Source: Bacteroidota bacterium (GTDB lineage Bacteria; Bacteroidota; Bacteroidia; Bacteroidales; Dysgonomonadaceae). From it: a stretch of DNA of 64,000 nucleotides. Positions 50,149-58,689 of the stretch are shown one piece after another (within the stretch, counting starts at the first letter, position 1; every line of letters starts with the position of its first letter). Location: positions 19,114 through 83,113 of the forward strand of contig JAEWGM010000002.1 of NCBI GenBank assembly GCA_023388315.1. The letters are read 5' to 3'. The notes under the pieces are model-generated. The model worked only from the letters and a program-made list of their open reading frames with translations. It was not told where the DNA came from and did not search any database. The translations under genes and the position numbers were made by a program.

Positions 50149-52254
50149 ATGAAAGAATTTATCACAAAAACAATTGATTTACATTCCGGAACGCCAGAAG
50201 AAAAGCGTGCCGAAATTCGCGAATATTTTTTGAAAACCTGGGCAATTGACGAGTTGCTATACACGCAGTTGAAGTCAGATGATGTGTTTTACCATCGCGG
50301 CGACCCGTTGCGCCACATCATCTTGTTTTATTTGGGGCATACGGCAGTGTTCTTCGTTAACAAACTGTTTCTGGCTAAAATTATCGACAAGCGCATCAAT
50401 CCGAAATTTGAATCTACTTTTGCCATTGGGGTGGATGAAATGAGTTGGGACGACCTTGATAATAACCATTACGATTGGCCGCCGGTATCGGAAGTGCGGG
50501 CTTATCGCGATGAAGCCAAAAACGTCATCTTAAACGCCATCGAAACGCTTCCATTGGAACTTCCCATCAATTGGGAGAGCCCTTTTTGGATTATTATGAT
50601 GGGCATTGAGCACGAGCGCATTCACTTGGAAACATCCTCGGTGCTTATTCGTCAATTGGCGCTGAACGATGTTTCGCCCGGCCTTTTCGGCAATCGATGT
50701 CAAGAGACAGGGCATGCGCCCAAAAACGAGATGATCCCCGTGTCAGGTGCCGTGGTGCACTTGGGCAAGCCAATGGATTATCCGCTTTACGGCTGGGATA
50801 ACGAGTATGGAAATTACACCGAAGAGGTGGCCGATTTTCAAGCGGCAAAATATTTGACCTCCAATCAAGAGTTTTTGGAATTTATTGAAGATGGTGGCTA
50901 TCACACCCAAAAATATTGGACCGAAGAAGGCTGGAAATGGCGCACCTACAAAGAAGCGGAAATGCCGCTGTTCTGGCGGAAAGACGAAAACGGATATCGT
51001 CTGCGCCTGGTTGCCGAAGAAATTACCATGCCGTGGAATTGGCCCGTGGAGGTGAATTATTTGGAAGCAAAAGCCTTTTGTAACTGGAAAAGCGAAAAAA
51101 CAGGAAAAACATACCGTTTACCCACCGAAGCAGAGTGGTATCACCTGCACCACGTGGCCGGCTTAGCCGATGTGTTGGAATGGGAGCAAGCCCCCGGAAA
51201 CATCAACTTGGAGTATTTTTCATCGCCCTGTCCGGTAGACACATTCGCGCAAGGTGACTTTTTTGATATCGTGGGAAATGTATGGCAGTGGACGGAGACG
51301 CCCATCACCGGATTTCCCGGATTTAAAGTACACCCGATGTACGATGATTTTTCTACACCCACCTTCGATGGCAAACACAATTTAATAAAAGGCGGCTCGT
51401 GGATTTCCACCGGAAACGAAGCCACCATTCACTCACGCTACGCGTTCCGACGCCATTTTTATCAGCACGCCGGTTTCCGATACATCGAATCGGACGCGCC
51501 TTTGAAAATTCAAAGCGCCGATTATGAAACGGATCCGGAAGTAACGGTTTCATGCGAAAACAATTGGGGCAATCACGGCGCAAAGGAGCCCAATTTCCAA
51601 CAACAAATGGCACAGCTCGTTGCCGAGTTATTGCCCGATAATCCGGACGCGCGCGTGCTCGATTTAAATGCCGATACCGGCCGCTTGGCGTTTGAACTGG
51701 CCAAAACATTCAACGATGTTACTGCCTTGGATTTCACCGCGCGGATGATTCGCATTCCCATTCAGTTGCAAGAACAAGGATATGTGCGCTACACGATGAA
51801 AGACGAAGGCGAGCTGCAATTCTTCCGCGACATTGTGTTATCGGATTACGGATTGGCCGAAAATAAAGACCGCATACTCTTTATGCAAGCCGACGCGATG
51901 AACCTGAAACCCAACTACACCGATTACGATGTGGTGGTGGTGCCCGGTTTATTGGAAGAGTTGAGCGACCCGAAACATTTTCTCGCCAACATTCACGAGA
52001 GGGTCAACAAAGGCGGCTACCTTGTCATCGCCTCCACGTATAATTGGACGCCCGAGCGCACCAACCGCGACAAATGGCTGGGTGGCTTCAAGCAAGATGG
52101 CGAACCGGTAACCTCCTTAGATGGGATAAAAGAAGTATTGGAACCCAATTTTACGCTTCACGCCGCGCCGCGCGATATGCACCTGACAGTTAAAAAATCG
52201 TCGCGCATTACCGAAAACCGTTTGTTGGAAGTAACCGTGTGGAAGAAGAAGTAG
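50149..52254 (+). CDS. ovoA: Ovothiol synthase OvoA (5-histidylcysteine sulfoxide synthase/methyltransferase)
   Basis: A 701-aa three-part enzyme. Residues ~1-180 are a DinB-like iron-binding domain with HRGDPLRHIILFYLGH and GIEHERIHLETSS. Residues ~190-450 are an FGE-sulfatase-like domain (TYRLPTEAEWYHL, KGGSWISTGNEATIHSRYAF, HAGFRYIE). Residues ~490-701 are a SAM methyltransferase (DARVLDLNADTGRLAFELA). OvoA couples cysteine to histidine oxidatively and then methylates the imidazole, giving the antioxidant ovothiol. The C-S lyase step (OvoB) is not in the window. Single gene. Confidence 0.93.
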   Translation: MKEFITKTIDLHSGTPEEKRAEIREYFLKTWAIDELLYTQLKSDDVFYHRGDPLRHIILFYLGHTAVFFVNKLFLAKIIDKRINPKFESTFAIGVDEMSWDDLDNNHYDWPPVSEVRAYRDEAKNVILNAIETLPLELPINWESPFWIIMMGIEHERIHLETSSVLIRQLALNDVSPGLFGNRCQETGHAPKNEMIPVSGAVVHLGKPMDYPLYGWDNEYGNYTEEVADFQAAKYLTSNQEFLEFIEDGGYHTQKYWTEEGWKWRTYKEAEMPLFWRKDENGYRLRLVAEEITMPWNWPVEVNYLEAKAFCNWKSEKTGKTYRLPTEAEWYHLHHVAGLADVLEWEQAPGNINLEYFSSPCPVDTFAQGDFFDIVGNVWQWTETPITGFPGFKVHPMYDDFSTPTFDGKHNLIKGGSWISTGNEATIHSRYAFRRHFYQHAGFRYIESDAPLKIQSADYETDPEVTVSCENNWGNHGAKEPNFQQQMAQLVAELLPDNPDARVLDLNADTGRLAFELAKTFNDVTALDFTARMIRIPIQLQEQGYVRYTMKDEGELQFFRDIVLSDYGLAENKDRILFMQADAMNLKPNYTDYDVVVVPGLLEELSDPKHFLANIHERVNKGGYLVIASTYNWTPERTNRDKWLGGFKQDGEPVTSLDGIKEVLEPNFTLHAAPRDMHLTVKKSSRITENRLLEVTVWKKK

Positions 52255-52850
52255 AGTGAAAGAGTGAGCTATTATAAGTACACAGATAACACAGATAAGA
52301 CTGATTCTCGCAGATAGAAAGAATCTGGCTTCGTTGTTGATAACTAAAGAATATACAATCTGTGCAAATCTTTTAAATCTGTGTCATCTGTGTACTATAT
52401 TCTCCTGACTCCATCACTTTAAACATTCATTTTTTTATACTGCCGATAATCAGCTTGTTAAAAAACCCAGACACCATTTTGGGTGTCCCAGTATCAGAGT
52501 AATAAGATATTTTGCTGTATTTGCTTTTTTTGCACTAAGGTTTTGCCAAGAAAAAGAAGATTCTTCTTATTGCCACAACCTTATCATCTTACATATCAAC
52601 ACAATACAAACGCTCTTATATCTAAATCACATGTATACCTACACAGATAAGACTGATTGTCGCAGATAGAAAAGAATATGCCTTCGCTGTTGCTCTGATA
52701 ACTCAAGAATATAAAATCAAAAGCAACAGTAGACTGTCTTCAAGTTATAATATGAAAGTTTTCTATGGGAAAAGTTCTGAAAGAACTTAACTATCAATAA
52801 CCGTGTGTGGAACAAACGGAGATGAACGATAATCCTAAGTCAACCCGCCA
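52255..52850. other. Gene-free accessory region with two diverged repeat copies
   Basis: No supported gene. The block cacagataagactgatt-n-tcgcagatag appears at ~52281-52318 and again at ~52639-52670, each followed by similar gataactaaagaatata-type sequence, so it is a diverged direct repeat about 355 bp apart. A GACACC/GGTGTC hairpin lies at 52470-52487. Likely the remains of a lost insertion. Confidence 0.5.
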
Positions 52851-52940
52851 GCCGGCGGGGCTGTGGACAGTGTGGCTCTTGCCACCCCGCACTTCGTGCG
52901 GAGTTATTGATATTTAGTCCCTTCGGGACAAAAGTGGCAA
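52844..52940. repeat. GC-rich multi-hairpin element
   Basis: Hairpin CCCGCC-agcc-GGCGGG (52844-52859). Then an outer stem TTGCCAC (52879-52885) with GTGGCAA (52934-52940) encloses two hairpins, CCGCAC-ttc-GTGCGG (52887-52901) and GTCCC-ttc-GGGAC (52917-52929). It stands out from the AT-rich surroundings and looks like a folded single-strand element of the REP kind. Confidence 0.6.
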
Positions 52941-52986
52941 ATTAAAAGTACTTTATTAAAACTTTATACTTTTGAAAACAACACAA

Positions 52987-53195
52987 ACCTTATTTTTGGT
53001 TTTTATTACCTTAGTAACGTGAACTCTGGATAAGCGTCAGTTTTAAAATAAGGTAATAAGGTTATTTTCAGAATATTTCCTAAATCTATGAAGGTTGATT
53101 GAAATAAATAAGGTCGTTTTTTGCAGATTAAAAACCTTATTTCCAAGATGTTTTACCTTAGTAGCTTAGAATTACAAAGGGATAAGAACCTTATT
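52987..53195. repeat. Cluster of eight ACCTTA/TAAGGT motifs
   Basis: ACCTTA at 52987, 53008, 53134, 53155 and 53188, and TAAGGT at 53049, 53057 and 53109. Eight copies in both orientations within ~210 bp, many inside AACCTTATT. They resemble iterons or clustered protein-binding sites. No replication gene is nearby, and the short frame at 53121 starts with TTG and has no recognisable features. Confidence 0.45.
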
Positions 53196-53309
53196 AGCCT
53201 ATTTATCAATATAATAACAAGTTGTTTAAACGGAACTCAGGTTAGTAACATTGAACATCAAATCAAAATGCAACTTGTTACCCTATTTTCTCAAAGAGAA
53301 GCAGCCTAA

Positions 53310-53346
53310 AAAACATTGCCAAAGTTTGGAACTTTGACAATGTTTT
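53310..53346 (-). terminator. Terminator of the fimbrial operon
   Basis: A 16-bp stem with one mismatch pairs AAAACATTG-CAAAGTT with AACTTTG-CAATGTTTT around a TGG loop. On the minus strand it ends in a T-run (53308-53313). It lies 20 bp after the stop of the tip gene. Confidence 0.85.
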
Positions 53347-53364
53347 CTGCCATACTTTTTGATG

Positions 53365-56187
53365 TTAAGGCGTTACCGTTCTTACGCAACGGTAATGGTC
53401 GGGTTGATTATCTTGACCGTCGCCGAACCCACGGGCGTTTACATCGCCAAAGTGAAAGCTCAACCGATGCGGATAAGGATCGTTACCCGGACGAACAGAG
53501 GATGACCAATACCAGTGTAAATAAGCCGTATGTTCATCAGCCGGGTAGCGGTACATGGCATAGAGCATCCTATCCGGGCGCAACGTCGTGGTACCTGTCG
53601 CTACTTTATACCCATCCGCCTCATCCATATAGAATTCTCCTGTGGCAGTTTCCACGGCCGGCTTATAAATGTAAAACAGTTGCAGTTCACGCATAGTAGG
53701 CAGGCGGTTGGGAGAGATACATTTTGTTTTTGCTACAGCCAGAGTTACTTCTTGTTCTATTTGCTTCAAGCTGCTGCGATTCCATCTATTATTTCCCCAT
53801 GTATAAGTATAGTCGTTTTGTTTTTCCGCAACCGGTGGGTTCACATATACCACGCGCGCGATATTGTTGTTATTGGTAGCATCGCCATTAAAATAATCGT
53901 CGCTTAGGTACCCTTTGGGATCCATCGTTACGTTTCGTCCCGATACTACTGTACCTGTGTTTCCTGCTATGGGGGCAGGCAACTCATTAGTGGCCAGATT
54001 GCGCACGCAACGTACACCCACAGTAACGGTAGCGGTGGGAGCAGCCCCCCGGGCGGTTTCACCATTGGAGAAATTGATGGTGGGATAACGGGCCGATGTG
54101 TTTAACGGGCCGGTATCAGTATTTCTTATACCTTCAAGATTAGGGCCAAAGCCTTTGGATCTCGTATAATATTCAATTTGCTGCTGAGTATAGTTTTCGC
54201 GCGACACGTATCGCGATACGTTAGTGGTTACGGGTGGAGCCTGCATAGGCGATGTCTTGCGGCTGTCGCTGTTGTCGGTGAGCCACACCCCCATCAGCTG
54301 ACGGCTGGAGGGCATATACCACAAGTTAGGATTATCCGACGGGTTTTTGCTTTTGCAATACTCGCTCAACGCTTTGGTTGATATGTACGTCTCGTCGGTA
54401 AGGCGTTCCACCACCATATACCCGTTATATTGCGTACCGTCATCCACAACTCCCGCGTTGGGGAATCGAGCCAGCGCGGTTCCGCCAAACCAGCCGCTCA
54501 AATCGGCGTTGGCTTGCGCCACAATCATTTTCACGCGGCCGGGCCTCCCGGGCCGGGCGGCATATACGTCGGCAAAGCGGAAGCCTTCGTTATCGGCGTT
54601 GTCAGAAGCATAGGTTCCCATTTTGGCGCCGTCCACATTTTCTTTCATTTGCACGGTAATGGCACTTCCTTCTAAGTCATGAACCGGATTTGACATCGTT
54701 GAGGCACAATTGCCCTCAGCTGAAGACAACGTCATCCATTGCGGTGCGTTGGCGGAAACCAGAGAACCGTCGGCTTTCTTGTGCGGCTGCACCTGAACAT
54801 TATGGATGTCCGAAAGGCGGAAGTTGGCATAGTGCGCGTCAATGTATTGTTTGCGGGTTACCTTTATTTCCTTTACCAGATTGCGGTAGCGTACGGTAAC
54901 CGTAGCCGTGGCGTCTATTTGCAGCGTGTTCAGCTCGCCTGAAAGAAGGTATTTTTGTTCGTCTCCATCGGCCACCACGGTGATGGTAACGTTGGAGAGC
55001 GGCGCGCCGGCATTCACCACCTGTATGTCGGCAGGCGTCAAACCGGTTGTTTTCTCGGTTTTAAATTCCGCGAACAGATAGCGGTAAGCGGGGTTGGCTC
55101 CCCTAAATCCTTTGGTGTAATATTTCGGTTTGCCGTATATAATGACCTCGCTGTTGGTAGCGGACAAGAAATGGCCATGGCGGTCGGACAGGTTGTCGTA
55201 GGCCGAGCCATATTCAATGTCCACTTTCACCACACTCCCATTCATTGGCGACTCTATGGCTTGTGCTTCTGTTTGGGCACCGTAACCCGTTATGGTAAAG
55301 CGCAAGATATAATTGTGATTTCGTTGAAAATTGATGTATTTTTTAGTGCCGGAATCATAGAGGTCAATCCGATAATATCCTTCCAACCCTTTGTATTTTC
55401 CTTTTACCACAATAAAGGTTCTGTCGCTTAACGGGGTTGTTCCCGTTTCGTCGGCATTCAGCGTTTCAGGCACATAGGAAACGTTGAGGGTGTTGTATCC
55501 TGTCTCGTTGTAACGCGCTGCTGTAGCGGGGCTTTGCAAGGATCCTTGCGGAAACACAAAGCCCTGGTTGAAGATACCGAAAAAACGGTTTCCTTCGTAA
55601 ATAAAATCATTGGAAGAGGCGTTTGTCAGCGTTATTTTAGCCATAGCACGCACCAAAGGCACGGGGTTGGTTTCTGTGCCCAACGGAACGCCGGACGCGA
55701 TGGTGAAATTCGGAACCTGAGCCGTCATAGGAAACGATTGGGTTGCCGTATTCGTTATGCTATATACCGTGGAATGGATGGTGCTCCAAGGCGTGTTTAG
55801 GGCCACAGCGCTCATATCCACATTGGCCACAAGCCTCACCAACACGTTTTCGCGAGGGTTGGGGTACGCCACACCCGATATAGTATTTCCCGGCGTATTT
55901 TGCAAGTTGGTTATTTGCACTTTTTCTACCAAGGGGGCGTCACTGCCATCGGATTCGAACACCAACAGCCACAATTCATTCACTGTGGCTTCATCGGCCG
56001 CTCCACCGCTAAACGATCCACGGGTTTTAACCTCCTCGGGGGCAAGGTCGGGCGTGGTGAAATGCACGGTTAAAGCGTTGTGTGCGCCGGGCAATGTTTT
56101 GGCGCTTTCTATTTCGTTGTCGGCGCACGAAAACAACAAGGTTGCCCAGGCAATTAAACAGGTGATATATACGGTTGTTTTTTTCAT
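53365..56187 (-). CDS. Fimbrial tip adhesin candidate: DUF4906-like protein with two C-terminal lectin-like domains
   Basis: A 940-aa lipoprotein. The start at 56187 gives MKKTTVYITCLIAWATLLFSC (Cys21); a start 42 bp upstream would spoil the signal. Residues ~25-330 are fimbrillin-like (ALTVHFTTPDLAPEEVKTRG, DGSDAPLVEKVQITNL). A middle beta-rich region follows. The last ~330 residues hold two copies of an FGE/DUF1566 (Fib_succ_major-like) module: LWYMPSSRQLMGVW...VGVRCVRN, and NRLPTMRELQLFY...YWSSSVR...HYRCVRTV. Such modules have a C-type-lectin fold. Last gene of the operon, so probably the tip. Confidence 0.82.
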   Translation of the reverse strand: MKKTTVYITCLIAWATLLFSCADNEIESAKTLPGAHNALTVHFTTPDLAPEEVKTRGSFSGGAADEATVNELWLLVFESDGSDAPLVEKVQITNLQNTPGNTISGVAYPNPRENVLVRLVANVDMSAVALNTPWSTIHSTVYSITNTATQSFPMTAQVPNFTIASGVPLGTETNPVPLVRAMAKITLTNASSNDFIYEGNRFFGIFNQGFVFPQGSLQSPATAARYNETGYNTLNVSYVPETLNADETGTTPLSDRTFIVVKGKYKGLEGYYRIDLYDSGTKKYINFQRNHNYILRFTITGYGAQTEAQAIESPMNGSVVKVDIEYGSAYDNLSDRHGHFLSATNSEVIIYGKPKYYTKGFRGANPAYRYLFAEFKTEKTTGLTPADIQVVNAGAPLSNVTITVVADGDEQKYLLSGELNTLQIDATATVTVRYRNLVKEIKVTRKQYIDAHYANFRLSDIHNVQVQPHKKADGSLVSANAPQWMTLSSAEGNCASTMSNPVHDLEGSAITVQMKENVDGAKMGTYASDNADNEGFRFADVYAARPGRPGRVKMIVAQANADLSGWFGGTALARFPNAGVVDDGTQYNGYMVVERLTDETYISTKALSEYCKSKNPSDNPNLWYMPSSRQLMGVWLTDNSDSRKTSPMQAPPVTTNVSRYVSRENYTQQQIEYYTRSKGFGPNLEGIRNTDTGPLNTSARYPTINFSNGETARGAAPTATVTVGVRCVRNLATNELPAPIAGNTGTVVSGRNVTMDPKGYLSDDYFNGDATNNNNIARVVYVNPPVAEKQNDYTYTWGNNRWNRSSLKQIEQEVTLAVAKTKCISPNRLPTMRELQLFYIYKPAVETATGEFYMDEADGYKVATGTTTLRPDRMLYAMYRYPADEHTAYLHWYWSSSVRPGNDPYPHRLSFHFGDVNARGFGDGQDNQPDHYRCVRTVTP

Positions 56188-56229
56188 ACGAAAGTTTATT
56201 TGTCTATGTTTTTTGTCGCCGTTCGTCAT

Positions 56230-57645
56230 TTACGGAGCTATCAACGTTATACGCTTGCTCAAGATGGCGGGATTATCATCCTCGCCGAATATTAGTTTCA
56301 CGGGCGCTTCGGCACCTGAACTTAGGCTCGAAACGGGCAACGTTATATTCAACCTGCCCGCGGGTGATTCGGCCACCGTTAATCCGGCCAGGTTGTTGGG
56401 GTTCTCCACACTTTTATAGGCTAAGTTGGAACTGTAGTGTAACATGCCCGTGTAGTTTGCGCCGTTTGCCGTGAGCTGCACGGCAGTGCGACTCACGTTG
56501 AGCCAGTCTATTTCTTTTGAAACTGCGTTCAAATTCACATTCGTCCAGTCGTCCACTTTTAGTGTAAGCTTCAACATTGTACCCTCCAAAATACAATTCA
56601 ATCGGTACAATGTATTGCGGTAAATGGAATAATCCTTGTCGGCCGGTGTTTGAAAAATGGGAATGGAGTATGTAATCTCTTCGCCCAGTTTTTCAACGGT
56701 TATATCCGCGATTACCGCGTTGGCTTCCGTTACATTTTTGCGCTCGGCCATATACGCGGCAATAAGTGTGCCGGTAAAACGATCTCCGGTGTTATGTGTA
56801 ACTGCCGCTGAAATTTCATTCGATGTTTCGGTTAACGACCTGTTATCACTTTCTAATATATTGTAGAGTTGATTTACATTTTTAAGCGTCACGCTTTTTA
56901 TTTCATACACGTTGGCCGCTTCGAAAATCACATTGCCGTTATCCGCGTCTTGATTGGTAAGGTTTACTTCTACTTTGGCGAGCGTGCGTTTGAGGTTGAT
57001 GACCGGTGGCACTAAGATGGGATTGGTTTCCGAAGCATTAGGAGCGTAAGGGATAGTCATTAAAGACGACCCCACCATGGGTATTCCCGAACCGGCTGTT
57101 ACTTTGGCTTGCAAATCCGCATTTGAAATTATTTCGTTCAGGTAGGCTTTCAAATTGGTTGAGTTTTGCAGATCAGTCCTGGTGGTGATGTTTTGCAAAT
57201 TCCACGAAGCGTCTTCATTGGTAATCAGTATAAATTCGTAAACTCCGGTAAGAATCTCTAAATCCATTTGTATTTCGGTGTTTCCCCCTGTACCACCTAC
57301 AATTGTATAATTTTTCAAATCGCCGCTAATTGGCTTGTCGGGGTGCAGATAAAGAATATTTGCCGCCATGTTTCCCGCAGCATTATTGTCAAAGGCGATT
57401 ACACGAACGGTTCCCACATAACTCTCATTAGGTAACCCGTTATCATATCCCTCCTCATACCCAGCCTCATCCACGGTGCCCGCTCTGGTTTTGGTTTGTG
57501 AAGGGAATCCCATTTCAATGGTGGTGAGAATTCTGATATTTGTTCCTTCTGGCTCGTCATAAAGCGCTTCCTGTTTCGCGCAGCTGAATACAAGCAACAG
57601 CAGCACAGGCGAAATCCATTGTAATATCTGTTTTTTCGTGCTCAT
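56230..57645 (-). CDS. Fimbrillin-like minor subunit lipoprotein
   Basis: A 471-aa lipoprotein (MSTKKQILQWISPVLLLLVFSC, Cys22). A TKTRAG sequence shortly after could be the Arg cleavage site used in Fim/Mfa maturation. VGTVRVIAFDNNAAGNM and LTGVYEFILITNEDAS are typical fimbrillin strands. The C-terminal ~90 residues (EIDWLNVSRTAVQLTANGA...) look like a separate BACON-like beta domain. Starts 5 bp after the anchor gene stop, so translation may be coupled. Likely an accessory subunit near the tip. Confidence 0.82.
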   Translation of the reverse strand: MSTKKQILQWISPVLLLLVFSCAKQEALYDEPEGTNIRILTTIEMGFPSQTKTRAGTVDEAGYEEGYDNGLPNESYVGTVRVIAFDNNAAGNMAANILYLHPDKPISGDLKNYTIVGGTGGNTEIQMDLEILTGVYEFILITNEDASWNLQNITTRTDLQNSTNLKAYLNEIISNADLQAKVTAGSGIPMVGSSLMTIPYAPNASETNPILVPPVINLKRTLAKVEVNLTNQDADNGNVIFEAANVYEIKSVTLKNVNQLYNILESDNRSLTETSNEISAAVTHNTGDRFTGTLIAAYMAERKNVTEANAVIADITVEKLGEEITYSIPIFQTPADKDYSIYRNTLYRLNCILEGTMLKLTLKVDDWTNVNLNAVSKEIDWLNVSRTAVQLTANGANYTGMLHYSSNLAYKSVENPNNLAGLTVAESPAGRLNITLPVSSLSSGAEAPVKLIFGEDDNPAILSKRITLIAP

Positions 57646-57650
57646 ATCTG

Positions 57651-58616
57651 TTATCCCATTATTTCTTTTCTATGAACCACATTCCAGTCATTTACCCAAA
57701 TGCTAAACCGCATATTTGTGGTTGAGGGATCGATGCTTGGTTCAAATACAATGATGATATTGAAATCATGATCACACTCTAAACTATATGGTGGTTCTCC
57801 CGAATCTCCCCTATACATAATAATATCATCCACCAAATCCACCGTGTAAATAACTTTTCCGGTAGTGAGGTTGGTGATGGTCAGTTTCGTATCGCGCCCT
57901 TCGGCTAATTTCAGCAACGTGAAATCAGCTTTTAGCATATCGCCGTCGCGGCGCACATTGGTTATATAATCGAAGCGGGTATCAGGCGCAAAGTTTCCAT
58001 CAAAATCATATTTGCTGTTATCGTCCGTAATAACCACGCTGTAATCGTCTGTTTTAGATAAACCGTGAAGTGTAAATCGCACACGGTTTGTGAGTTCCTG
58101 CATATTGAAAGAAACCAAATCGAATACGGAACCAAAATCCGACCGGTCGATAATTTCTAAAGGTTGTGTTGATGCTCCATAATAGAGCGGCAGCGGATGC
58201 TGCGATACTTCTTCGCCTTGCCTTTGCATAGACAAGAGCATTTGTTGTTTGGTTGTTGAACCTTTTGTGAATTGGGAGAAGTCGTATGTGGATAAATCCT
58301 GGCCTCCCCAAGCGACAAAAGTAAATTTCCCTATCTTATGAAAAGGTGTCTCCAATAAATAATCTGCCGACAGTGAAATGTCGTTCGCGTTGAATTCCTC
58401 TGCCAATACATTGTTTTCATCGAATGCAAATACGCGTACTTGCTTTATAGCTGCCGGATATGATGGTCCGCTTTCACAAGGCGTCTGTTTGTAAAAACTG
58501 AAATTTACACCTTGAGGGCATTCACTTAAATCATCGTAAATAAGTGAATCGCATGACGTGGTTGACAATAGGCACCCTATCATCAACACAGCATATAGCA
58601 TTCTTTGGAATTTCAT
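57651..58616 (-). CDS. FimB/Mfa2-family fimbrial anchor lipoprotein
   Basis: A 321-aa lipoprotein with lipobox STTSC (Cys22). The family blocks DLSECPQGVNFSFYKQTPCES, IKQVRVFAFDENNVLAEEF and FTFVAWGG match FimB/Mfa2, the anchor that holds the fibre in the outer membrane and limits its length. It ends in FSIWVNDWNVVHRKEIMG. It follows the major subunit gene after 73 bp containing an attenuator-like hairpin. Confidence 0.9.
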   Translation of the reverse strand: MKFQRMLYAVLMIGCLLSTTSCDSLIYDDLSECPQGVNFSFYKQTPCESGPSYPAAIKQVRVFAFDENNVLAEEFNANDISLSADYLLETPFHKIGKFTFVAWGGQDLSTYDFSQFTKGSTTKQQMLLSMQRQGEEVSQHPLPLYYGASTQPLEIIDRSDFGSVFDLVSFNMQELTNRVRFTLHGLSKTDDYSVVITDDNSKYDFDGNFAPDTRFDYITNVRRDGDMLKADFTLLKLAEGRDTKLTITNLTTGKVIYTVDLVDDIIMYRGDSGEPPYSLECDHDFNIIIVFEPSIDPSTTNMRFSIWVNDWNVVHRKEIMG

Positions 58617-58648
58617 TTTATAAAAAAGTTAAGTTTCAAATAAAAGAA

Positions 58649-58677
58649 TCAAGCGGAAGCGAGATGCTCCCGCTTGA
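58649..58677 (-). terminator. Attenuator-like hairpin between stalk and anchor genes
   Basis: CAAGCGG-AGC pairs with GCT-CCGCTTG with one mismatch and a 5-base loop. On the minus strand ATTCTTTTATTT follows. A leaky terminator here would make more stalk than anchor mRNA. Confidence 0.65.
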
Positions 58678-58689
58678 ATAGTAAGATGG

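Noticed and set aside
53121..53309. 62-aa frame in the gap after ovoA
   Set aside because: It begins with TTG, contains several of the repeated ACCTTA motifs and has no recognisable domain; kept only as part of the repeat region.
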